Shown here piece by piece: positions 30,511-37,146 of a stretch of 64,000 bases of DNA. Position numbers and translations under genes: made by a program. Source of the stretch: Streptomyces sp. S465 (GTDB lineage Bacteria; Actinomycetota; Actinomycetes; Streptomycetales; Streptomycetaceae); assembly GCF_026898115.1 (NCBI RefSeq), contig NZ_CP114036.1:5326001-5390000 (forward strand), given 5' to 3'. How positions within the stretch are numbered: position 1 is the first letter of the stretch; every line of letters starts with the position of its first letter. Under the pieces are notes generated by a model. It ran no database searches. It was not told where the DNA came from and saw only the letters and a program-made list of their open reading frames with translations.

Positions 30511-30626
30511 CCTACCGTCCGCGCCGGGGAGGGGGTACGTCCTACCGTCCGCGCCGGGGAGGGGGTACGTCCTGCCGTCCGCGCCGGGGAGGGGGTACGT
30601 CCTGCCGTCCGCGCCCGGGGGTACGT
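30511..30626. repeat. 30-bp tandem repeat, about four copies, between kinase genes
   Basis: Three near-identical 30-base units start at 30511, 30541 and 30571 (the first two begin CCTACCGTCC, the third CCTGCCGTCC). A fourth unit at 30601 lacks four bases and a stub follows. The array is in the 271-bp gap after the stop of the upstream kinase and before the start of the downstream kinase. Nothing else was recognised in this gap. It could affect read-through or simply be a minisatellite. Confidence 0.9.
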
Positions 30627-30639
30627 CCTGCCGTCGCCG

Positions 30640-31953
30640 TCAGACCTTGCGCCGGCGGCGGGCCGCCGCGGCCCCCGCCGCCGCCCCGGTCCGGTGGTGC
30701 CAGGGCAGCTCGGCGGTCACCATGGTCGGCCCACCGGCCGGTGAGTCCACGACGAACAGCCCGTCCACCGAGCCCAGCCGCTCCGCCAGGCCCGCGAGCC
30801 CCGTGCCCCCATCGGTGGTCGCCCCGCCGCGCCCGTCGTCCCGTACCTGGATCAGCAGCCGGTGCTTCGCGCGCCACACATCGACCTTGGCGGTGTGGGC
30901 GTGGCTGTGCTTGCTGATGTTCTGGAGTAGTTCGGAGACGGTGAAGTAGGCGATGCCCTCGATGGCGGGTGCGGGGCGTTCGGGGAGCTCGGCCGTCACG
31001 GTGACGGGGACGGTGCAGCGGGCGGCGAGGGCGGAGAGGGCGGGGCCGAGGCCGCGGTCGGTGAGGATGGCGGGGTGGATGCCGCGGGCGAGGTCGCGGA
31101 GTTCCTGGAGGGCGAGTTTCACTTCGCCGTGGGCTTCGTCGACCATCTTGGCGGCGGCTTCCGGGTTCTCCTCCAGTTTCTCCTTCGCCAGACCGAGCCC
31201 CATGGCGAGGGCGACCAGCCGGGCCTGTGCGCCGTCGTGCAGGTCGCGCTCGATCCGGCGCAGGTCCGCGGCGGCGGTGTCGACCACCGTGCCCCGGTCC
31301 GACTCCAGCTCCGCGATCCGCCGCTCCAGCTCATCGGAGGGGAACAGCAGCCCGCGCACCATCGCCCGGTCCACGTGCGTCAGCCCCCGGGCGATCCACG
31401 GCAGCACCGGCCAGGCGACGAACAGGGAAGTCAGGACGGTGGCGAAGGTGACCACCGACCACGGCAGCCGGATCAGGGCGTACAGCGTGGAGCGCCAGCC
31501 GACCGGGTCCCGCAGCCTCGTCCACAACCGGCCGAGGAGGCCACTGCCCGGCTGGTGCGGCAGGGGGCTGGGCTCCTCGATCCGCATCGAGAGCAGCGCC
31601 CTGGCGCGTGCCCGCTCCAGCCGGCCGAGGAACCGGCTACAGCCCAGCCCCACGCCCAGCAGCGGCAGCCCGATCACCGTGACGGACAGCCCCAGGCCCA
31701 CGGCCAGCCAGACCAGGGTGAAGACGAAGCAGGCGATGCCCACCGGCAGATTGGCCAGGAGATGGGCGATCTCCTTCCAGGTCTGCGCGGGGAAGGCGAA
31801 CGCGGGCGGGCGCGGCAGCCGCTCGTCACCGCGGTCCCGGCCGCCGCCGTCAGGGCCGCCGTCAGGGCCGCTGTGGGGGCCACCGTGGAGGCCGCGGGAG
31901 GGACCGCCGGGGGAGCCGTCGTGGGCGCCGTCGACGGGGGAACTGGAGGTCAT
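30640..31953 (-). CDS. Sensor histidine kinase (copy 2), HisKA_3 type
   Basis: This 437-residue sister of the neighbouring kinase starts at the ATG at 31953 with GGAG-type sequence just upstream; the open frame continues to 32685 but that part crosses the promoter region and nuoA. A Gly/Pro/Asp-rich N-terminus of about 50 residues precedes the membrane sensor domain (about 55-225). Phospho-accepting H239 lies in RRIERDLHDGAQARL, the N box is SELLQNISKHSHA and the G box DDGRGG. The C-terminus ends in an Ala/Arg-rich tail. Transcription runs kinase 2, kinase 1, regulator. Confidence 0.92.
   Translation of the reverse strand: MTSSSPVDGAHDGSPGGPSRGLHGGPHSGPDGGPDGGGRDRGDERLPRPPAFAFPAQTWKEIAHLLANLPVGIACFVFTLVWLAVGLGLSVTVIGLPLLGVGLGCSRFLGRLERARARALLSMRIEEPSPLPHQPGSGLLGRLWTRLRDPVGWRSTLYALIRLPWSVVTFATVLTSLFVAWPVLPWIARGLTHVDRAMVRGLLFPSDELERRIAELESDRGTVVDTAAADLRRIERDLHDGAQARLVALAMGLGLAKEKLEENPEAAAKMVDEAHGEVKLALQELRDLARGIHPAILTDRGLGPALSALAARCTVPVTVTAELPERPAPAIEGIAYFTVSELLQNISKHSHAHTAKVDVWRAKHRLLIQVRDDGRGGATTDGGTGLAGLAERLGSVDGLFVVDSPAGGPTMVTAELPWHHRTGAAAGAAAARRRRKV
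30869..31312. repeat. Direct repeat, copy 2 of histidine-kinase catalytic segment
   Basis: Partner of 29212-29655 (offset 1657 bases, no gaps). Silent positions are conserved as well as coding ones, including rare-looking codon choices with T or A in third position, which protein-level selection alone would not preserve. Confidence 0.9.
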
Positions 31954-31983
31954 GGCAGCAAGACTGCCCGGCTCGGTGGGGCC

Positions 31984-32014
31984 CCGCCATGGGGCTAGCC
32001 CCACCGCATGGCGG
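31984..32014. promoter_or_regulatory. Nested inverted repeat in the kinase/nuoA divergent region
   Basis: CCGCCATG at 31984-31991 is the reverse complement of CATGGCGG at 32007-32014, and between them lies the perfect palindrome GGGGCTAGCCCC (31991-32002). A TACACT hexamer at 32046-32051 could be a -10 box for the second nuo operon, though no good -35 is visible. An operator for the divergent promoters is an inference. Confidence 0.5.
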
Positions 32015-32133
32015 ACGGGCCGCCCGGCCGGGTTGCGCCAGGGCCTACACTTCCCGTCCGTACGGATCGTCGAACACATGAGATCGACGAGGAGCAGGCA
32101 AGGGCCACGAGGACCAGGGAGCGAGGGGCGGAC

Positions 32134-32565
32134 GTGCCGGAGGCGACGACCGTGCGCACCGTGCCCACCACCGGCGGCACCGGTGTCCAGCTCGCGGCCG
32201 ACTACTTCCACGGCTATGCGGTGGTCGGACTGGTTGCGGCGATCGGGGTGATCTTCGTCGCCGTGGCCTTCGGGGCCGGGCGGCTGCTGCGGCCTGTCGT
32301 GCCGACCCCCGAGAAGCTGCTGACCTACGAGTGCGGTGTGGACCCCGTGGGTGAGGGGTGGGCCCACACCCAGGTCCGCTACTACGTCTACGCTTTTCTT
32401 TATGTGATTTTCGCCGTGGACTCGATTTTCCTGTTCCCGTGGGCGACGGTCTTCGCCGCGCCCGGCTTCGGGGCCGCCACGCTGGTGGAGATGTTCATCT
32501 TCCTCGGGTTCCTCGCCGTAGGTCTGCTGTACGCATGGAAGAAGGGCGTCCTGGAGTGGACGTGA
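32134..32565 (+). CDS. nuoA: NADH-quinone oxidoreductase subunit A, second cluster
   Basis: This is the first gene of the second complex I set, a three-helix membrane subunit of 143 residues. The loop between helices 1 and 2 carries the conserved LLTYECGVDP, with the quinone-switch cysteine, and a following RYYVYAFLYVIFAVDSIFLFPW helix. The GTG at 32134 has GAGGGG upstream and is preferred over the long in-frame start at 32008. The stop overlaps nuoB as GTGA. Confidence 0.93.
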   Translation: MPEATTVRTVPTTGGTGVQLAADYFHGYAVVGLVAAIGVIFVAVAFGAGRLLRPVVPTPEKLLTYECGVDPVGEGWAHTQVRYYVYAFLYVIFAVDSIFLFPWATVFAAPGFGAATLVEMFIFLGFLAVGLLYAWKKGVLEWT

Positions 32566-33236
32566 CACCGAACCCGACGCCGACACCGACACCGACTCCG
32601 ACGTCAGCCGCCGCGCCGGTCCCCGCCCCCGCTCCGGTGGACCTGCCGGAGCCGCGCCGTCTCGGCCCGCTGGCCCGGCTGGCACCCGAGCCGATGAAGG
32701 TGGTCCTGAACTGGGGCCGCCGCTACAGCCTGTGGGTCTTCAACTTCGGGCTCGCCTGCTGCGCGATCGAGTTCATCGCGGCGTCGATGGCCCGCCATGA
32801 CTTCATCCGGCTCGGCGTGATCCCCTTCGCGCCGGGCCCCCGCCAGGCCGACCTGATGGTCGTCTCCGGCACGGTCACGGACAAGATGGCGCCCGCGGTG
32901 AAGCGGCTGTACGAACAGATGCCGGAGCCGAAGTACGTGATCTCCTTCGGAGCCTGCTCGAACTGCGGCGGTCCCTACTGGGACTCCTACGCCGTGACCA
33001 AGGGCGTCGACCAGATCATCCCCGTCGACGTCTACGTCCCCGGCTGCCCGCCCCGGCCCGAGGCGCTGCTCCAGGGCATCCTCAAGCTCCAGGAGAAGAT
33101 CGCGCGCGAGTCGCTGGGCGAGCGCTACGGAAGCGCGGGCGCGGCGGGCTCGGCGGGCGCGGCCTCGGGCCGTCCGTCCGCGGCCGCGCTGCGCAGCGGG
33201 CTGGTCGCGCCCCCGGGGCGGGAAGAGTCGCCATGA
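32562..33236 (+). CDS. nuoB: NADH-quinone oxidoreductase subunit B, second cluster
   Basis: This subunit holds the terminal cluster N2 next to the quinone site. All four cluster cysteines are present: the tandem pair in FGLACCAIEF, one in FGACSNCGG and one in VPGCPPRPEALL. The GTG at 32562 overlaps the nuoA stop and gives 224 residues; a GTG two codons earlier (32556) is also possible. The N-terminus has a Pro-Thr dipeptide repeat (about five units) and the C-terminus an Ala/Gly/Ser-rich tail, both outside the conserved core. Confidence 0.94.
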   Translation: MTPNPTPTPTPTPTSAAAPVPAPAPVDLPEPRRLGPLARLAPEPMKVVLNWGRRYSLWVFNFGLACCAIEFIAASMARHDFIRLGVIPFAPGPRQADLMVVSGTVTDKMAPAVKRLYEQMPEPKYVISFGACSNCGGPYWDSYAVTKGVDQIIPVDVYVPGCPPRPEALLQGILKLQEKIARESLGERYGSAGAAGSAGAASGRPSAAALRSGLVAPPGREESP

Positions 33237-34519
33237 CCGAGCCGAATGAGCCGAACAAGCGGCACGAGCCGAACGAGCGGAACGAGCCGGTGGAGCCGAA
33301 CGGGGCCGTGCGGCCCGGCGAGGCGGCGGAGACCGGCGAGGCGGCGGTGGCCGCGCCGCCCGTGGGCTGGCTGCCGCGTTCCGCCCCCGAGCTGTTCGGC
33401 GAGGGCGCCACGGCGGAGGAGGCGTACGGTCTGCTGACCGTCGATGTCCCCGCCGACTCCTGGACCGTGTCCCTGGAGACGGCCCGCGACACCCTCGGCT
33501 GCACCTACTTCGACTGGCTGAGCGCGGTCGACGAGCCCGGCACCGGCTTCCGGGTGGCCGCGTACGTCGTCGCCCTCGGCACCCCCGGCTCCGGGCCCGG
33601 GGTGCGCGGTCTGCTGGTGCGCACCACCGTGCCGCACGACGCGGCCACACTGCCGACCGCGACCGGCGTCTACGCCGGGGCGGCCTGGCATGAGCGCGAG
33701 ACCCACGAAATGTTCGGCATCGACTTCACCGGTCACCCCGGTCTCGCGCCGCTGCTGCTCCCCGACGGCTTCGAGGGACATCCGCTGCGCAAGGACTTCG
33801 TCCTGGCGGCCCGGGTCGTCAAGGCGTGGCCGGGCGCGAAGGAGCCGGGGGAGTCGGGCGCCGGGCACGGCCCCAAGCGCCGCCAGATGCTGCCGCCGGG
33901 CGTCCCCGACCCCAACGAGTGGGGCCCCCTCAAGGGCCAGCTGCCCCCTGCCCCGGCCCGCCCGGCCCGCGGCGCCCGCGCCGCAGGTGCCGCAGGCGCC
34001 GCCGCGGGCGAGCGCCCCGCCCGCCGCACCCGCAGCGCGACCGCCGGCTCGGCGAGCCAGCGCGCGGCGGGGTCGGAGGCTTCGGCTTCGGCTCCGTCGG
34101 CTGAGCGTCCGGCGCGGCGTTCGCGCAGTGTGAGCGAGGGGTCGGCGAGCCAGCGTGCGGCGGGGTCGGAGGCTTCGGCTTCGGCTCCGTCGGCTGAGCG
34201 TCCGGCGCGGCGTTCGCGTAGCGCGAGTGAGGGGTCGGCGAGCCAGCGTGCGGCAGCCGACGAGCCGACGGCGCCCGAAGCCCCGGCACGCCCGTCGGCC
34301 GCCGGGGCGGCCGACGGCGCCGCCGGGTCCGCGCCGCCCCCCTCGTCGCGCCCGCAGCGCCCCGCACCGCGGACCCGCTCGTCCGACGCGCCCTGGCATC
34401 ACGCACGCCCCGCGCGGGACGAGGACGCCGACTCCGAGCGCGAGCCGGACGCACGCGACGACTCCGAGAGCCCTGACCACTCCGACCACTCCGACGACCA
34501 GCCGGGAGGCACCGCGTGA
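33233..34519 (+). CDS. nuoC: NADH-quinone oxidoreductase subunit C, second cluster, with long disordered tail
   Basis: This is the 30-kDa subunit of the connecting arm. The NuoC fold covers roughly residues 40-200, with the signature RETHEMFGIDFTGHP and HPLRKDF. About 220 further residues are low-complexity Ala/Ser/Arg/Pro sequence with 31-residue repeats, ending in an Asp/Glu/His-rich stretch. It starts with ATGA overlap to nuoB. The tail shows no NuoD (49-kDa) homology, so it is not a NuoCD fusion. The next gene is nuoH, so nuoD is missing from its normal place. Confidence 0.92.
   Translation: MTEPNEPNKRHEPNERNEPVEPNGAVRPGEAAETGEAAVAAPPVGWLPRSAPELFGEGATAEEAYGLLTVDVPADSWTVSLETARDTLGCTYFDWLSAVDEPGTGFRVAAYVVALGTPGSGPGVRGLLVRTTVPHDAATLPTATGVYAGAAWHERETHEMFGIDFTGHPGLAPLLLPDGFEGHPLRKDFVLAARVVKAWPGAKEPGESGAGHGPKRRQMLPPGVPDPNEWGPLKGQLPPAPARPARGARAAGAAGAAAGERPARRTRSATAGSASQRAAGSEASASAPSAERPARRSRSVSEGSASQRAAGSEASASAPSAERPARRSRSASEGSASQRAAADEPTAPEAPARPSAAGAADGAAGSAPPPSSRPQRPAPRTRSSDAPWHHARPARDEDADSEREPDARDDSESPDHSDHSDDQPGGTA
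34046..34256 (+). repeat. 93-bp in-frame tandem repeat in nuoC tail
   Basis: Two full units (34046-34138 and 34139-34231) and a partial third encode 31 residues each, starting GSASQRAAGSEAS and ending in an RPARRSRS-type segment. The DNA copies are almost identical, implying recent expansion. The length is an exact multiple of three, so the frame is kept. Confidence 0.93.
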
Positions 34520-35481
34520 ACGACGTCCTCGACGTCGCGCTGCGACTGCTCGCCCTCCTGATCGCCTTTCTCGTGCTGCCCCTGGTCGTGGGGCAGACCG
34601 AGCACAAGGTCATGGCCCATATGCAGGGCCGCCTCGGGCCGATGTACGCGGGTGGTTTCCACGGATGGGCCCAGCTGGTCGCGGACGGGGTGAAGTTCGC
34701 GCAGAAGGAAGACGTCGTACCGGCCGGTGCCGACCGGCGGATCTTCCAGCTCGCGCCCGCCGTCGCGCTGCTGCCGTACCTCCTCGCTCTCGTCGCGATC
34801 CCGATCGGCCCCGCCGAGGGCGCCGTCGGCCAGGTCGTGGACGCGGGGATCTTCTTCGTGCTGGCCGTGATGGGCGTCGGGGTGCTGGGTTCCCTGATGG
34901 CGGGCTGGGCCTCGGCGAACAAGTTCTCCCTGCTCGGGGGTCTGCGGACGGCCGCTCAGCTCATGGCGTACGAACTGCCGATGCTGCTGACCGCCGCGTC
35001 CGTGGCGATGGCGGCGGGCACGGCCTCGCTGCCCGGCATCCTCGACGCGTTCGAGTGGTGGTGGGTGCCGTGGCAGATCGTCGGCGGGGTGGTGTTCTTC
35101 ACCGCCGGGCTGGCCGAGCTTCAGCGCCCGCCGTTCGACGCGCCGATCGCCGACTCCGAGATCATCTTCGGTGCGTACACCGAGTACACCGGGCTGCGGT
35201 TCGCGCTCTTCCTGCTCGCCGAGTACGCGGGCATCGTCCTCCTGTGCGGGCTGACCACCGTCCTCTTCCTCGGCGGCTGGCACGGTCCGTTCGCCGACGG
35301 CCTCGGCTGGCTGTGGACCCTGCTGAAGACCGCCGTCCTCGCCTTCGTCGTGATCTGGCTGCGGGTCAGCTATCCGCGGCTGCGCGAGGACCAGCTCCAG
35401 CGGTTCGCCTGGACCTGCCTCATTCCGCTCTCTCTGGCCCAGATCGCCCTCACCGGCGTCGTCAAGGTGGTGATCTCCTGA
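34516..35481 (+). CDS. nuoH: NADH-quinone oxidoreductase subunit H, second cluster
   Basis: This is the arm-joining membrane subunit (321 residues, about eight helices), with GTGA overlap to nuoC. It keeps MQGRLGPMYAGGFHG, DGVKFAQKED and TEYTGLRFALFLLAEY. The quinone-side loop reads ELQRPPFDAPIADSE, where the first-operon copy has ETNRAPFDMPESEGD, so the site facing NuoD and NuoB is noticeably altered. It lacks the long tail of the first copy. Confidence 0.94.
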   Translation: MNDVLDVALRLLALLIAFLVLPLVVGQTEHKVMAHMQGRLGPMYAGGFHGWAQLVADGVKFAQKEDVVPAGADRRIFQLAPAVALLPYLLALVAIPIGPAEGAVGQVVDAGIFFVLAVMGVGVLGSLMAGWASANKFSLLGGLRTAAQLMAYELPMLLTAASVAMAAGTASLPGILDAFEWWWVPWQIVGGVVFFTAGLAELQRPPFDAPIADSEIIFGAYTEYTGLRFALFLLAEYAGIVLLCGLTTVLFLGGWHGPFADGLGWLWTLLKTAVLAFVVIWLRVSYPRLREDQLQRFAWTCLIPLSLAQIALTGVVKVVIS

Positions 35482-36146
35482 TGGGCATCCCCGGATCCGG
35501 TCTGGCCAAGGGCCTGGCCGTCACCCTTCGCACGATGACCCGGAAGTCGCACACCGCGCAGTATCCGGACGCGCAGCCCGAGCTGCCGCCCCGCACCCGC
35601 GGGGTGATCGGGCTGTTCGAGGAGAACTGCACGGTCTGCATGCTGTGCGCCCGGGAATGCCCGGACTGGTGCATCTACATCGACTCGCACAAGGAGACCG
35701 TTCCCCCGGCCGCCCCGGGCGGGCGCGAGCGCAGCCGCAATGTGCTGGACCGGTTCGCGATCGACTTCGCCCTGTGCATGTACTGCGGTATCTGCATCGA
35801 GGTGTGTCCTTTCGACGCGCTCTTCTGGTCGCCGGAGTTCGAGTACGCGGAGGAGGACATCCGCGACCTGACCCATGAGCGGGACAAGCTCCGCGAGTGG
35901 ATGTGGACGGTGCCCGCGCCGCCCGCGCTCGACCCGCGTGCGGAGGAGCCGAAGGAGATCGCCGCGGCCCGTAAGGCCGCCGACAAGCTCGCCGCCGCCG
36001 AAGCGGCACAGGCCGAAGCGGCGCAAGCCGAGGCAGAGCGAGCCGAGACAGGGCAGGCCGAGACAAGGCGAGCCGAGACAGGGCAGGCCGAGGCGCCGCG
36101 GCCCGAGGCGGAGAGTGGCCCCGGCGGGAACGGAGCCGCCTCGTGA
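35481..36146 (+). CDS. nuoI: NADH-quinone oxidoreductase subunit I, second cluster
   Basis: This is the two-cluster ferredoxin-like subunit (221 residues). Both 4Fe-4S motifs are intact: CTVCMLCARECP and CMYCGICIEVCP. The ATG at 35481 overlaps the nuoH stop by one base (TGATG). The C-terminal ~65 residues are an Ala/Glu/Gln-rich charged region with AETGQAE-type repeats encoded by a roughly 30-bp DNA repeat near 36040-36095, probably helical or disordered. Confidence 0.94.
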   Translation: MGIPGSGLAKGLAVTLRTMTRKSHTAQYPDAQPELPPRTRGVIGLFEENCTVCMLCARECPDWCIYIDSHKETVPPAAPGGRERSRNVLDRFAIDFALCMYCGICIEVCPFDALFWSPEFEYAEEDIRDLTHERDKLREWMWTVPAPPALDPRAEEPKEIAAARKAADKLAAAEAAQAEAAQAEAERAETGQAETRRAETGQAEAPRPEAESGPGGNGAAS

Positions 36147-36745
36147 GCCCCGCGGTCCAGTTGGCCGCCACCGGCCACGGGTTCCTGTCGCCCACCGGTG
36201 TCGAGATCGCCTTCGTCCTCGTCGCCGTCGCGACCTTCGGCGCGGCCGTCGTCACCGTCACCACCAAGCAGCTGGTGCACGCCGCCCTGTGGCTGGTGGT
36301 GACGCTCGGCGGCCTCGCCGTGGAGTACCTCCTGCTCACCGCGGAGTTCATCGCCTGGGTGCAGGTGCTGATCTACGTCGGCTCCGTCGTCGTCCTCCTC
36401 CTCTTCGGGCTGATGCTCACCAAGGCGCCCATCGGCCGCTCCCCGGACGCCGATTCGGGCAACCGGCCGGCCGCGCTCGCGGTGGCCCTGGCCGCTGCGG
36501 GCGCCCTGGTGTGGGTGGTCGTGGACGCCTTCCGGACCACCTGGATCGAGCTCGACAAGGGCGTCCAGGGCTCCACCGCCGTCTCCGGTGAGAGCCTCTT
36601 CCGCCACTGGGTGCTGCCGTTCGAGGCGCTGTCCGTCCTCCTTCTCGCCGCGCTCGTCGGCGCGATCGTCCTGTCCCGCAAGAGCGACCACGACGGCGGC
36701 CGGAACCGCGCCCAAGGCGTCGGCCCAGGCAAGGAGAAGCGCTGA
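36143..36745 (+). CDS. nuoJ: NADH-quinone oxidoreductase subunit J, second cluster
   Basis: This is a five-helix membrane subunit of complex I (200 residues, normal length). The conserved third helix AWVQVLIYVGSVVVLLLFGL is present. GTGA overlap with nuoI and TGATG overlap with nuoK show tight coupling. Unlike the first-operon NuoJ it has only a short hydrophilic end. Confidence 0.93.
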   Translation: MSPAVQLAATGHGFLSPTGVEIAFVLVAVATFGAAVVTVTTKQLVHAALWLVVTLGGLAVEYLLLTAEFIAWVQVLIYVGSVVVLLLFGLMLTKAPIGRSPDADSGNRPAALAVALAAAGALVWVVVDAFRTTWIELDKGVQGSTAVSGESLFRHWVLPFEALSVLLLAALVGAIVLSRKSDHDGGRNRAQGVGPGKEKR

Positions 36746-37146
36746 TGCACCTCGCCTACCCCGCCGTGCTCGCCGTCCTCCTCTTCTGCACCGGTCTGTA
36801 CGGCGTCCTCGCCCGCCGCAACGCGATCCTGGTGCTGATGTCGGTCGAGCTGATGCTCAACGCCGTCAACCTCAACCTCGTCGCCTTCGACGTCTGGCTC
36901 CGCGACACCCTGCGCGCGGGCCAGGCCCTGACCCTCTTCACCATCGCCATCGCCGCCGCCGAGATCGGCATCGGCCTCGCCATCGTCCTCCTCGTCCACC
37001 GCAACCGCGGCACCGCCGACGTCGACAAGCTCCGGGATCTCGCCGACCCCCCTCCGGCCGGCACCCCCACCCTGGACGACAGCATGGCAGCCCCCACTGA
37101 CAACGACGCCGACCAGGCACGACGCGCCCGGAGGCAGACCGCGTGA
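36745..37146 (+). CDS. nuoK: NADH-quinone oxidoreductase subunit K, second cluster
   Basis: This is a three-helix subunit with the buried glutamates in MSVELMLNAVNL and AAAEIGIGLAIV. At 133 residues it is about 30 longer than usual, with a hydrophilic C-terminal extension containing a Pro-rich and an Arg-rich part. It overlaps nuoL as GTGA. Confidence 0.94.
   Translation: MHLAYPAVLAVLLFCTGLYGVLARRNAILVLMSVELMLNAVNLNLVAFDVWLRDTLRAGQALTLFTIAIAAAEIGIGLAIVLLVHRNRGTADVDKLRDLADPPPAGTPTLDDSMAAPTDNDADQARRARRQTA

Noticed and set aside
30511..30626. The 30-bp repeat array as a CRISPR
   Set aside because: Units follow each other directly without unique spacers, and no cas genes are present.
34516..36146. 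The second nuo set as a hydrogenase or Mrp antiporter operon
   Set aside because: NuoA, NuoB with all N2 ligands, NuoC and NuoJ are clear complex I subunits, and no nickel-site hydrogenase subunit (CxxC pairs in a NuoD-like protein) is present.
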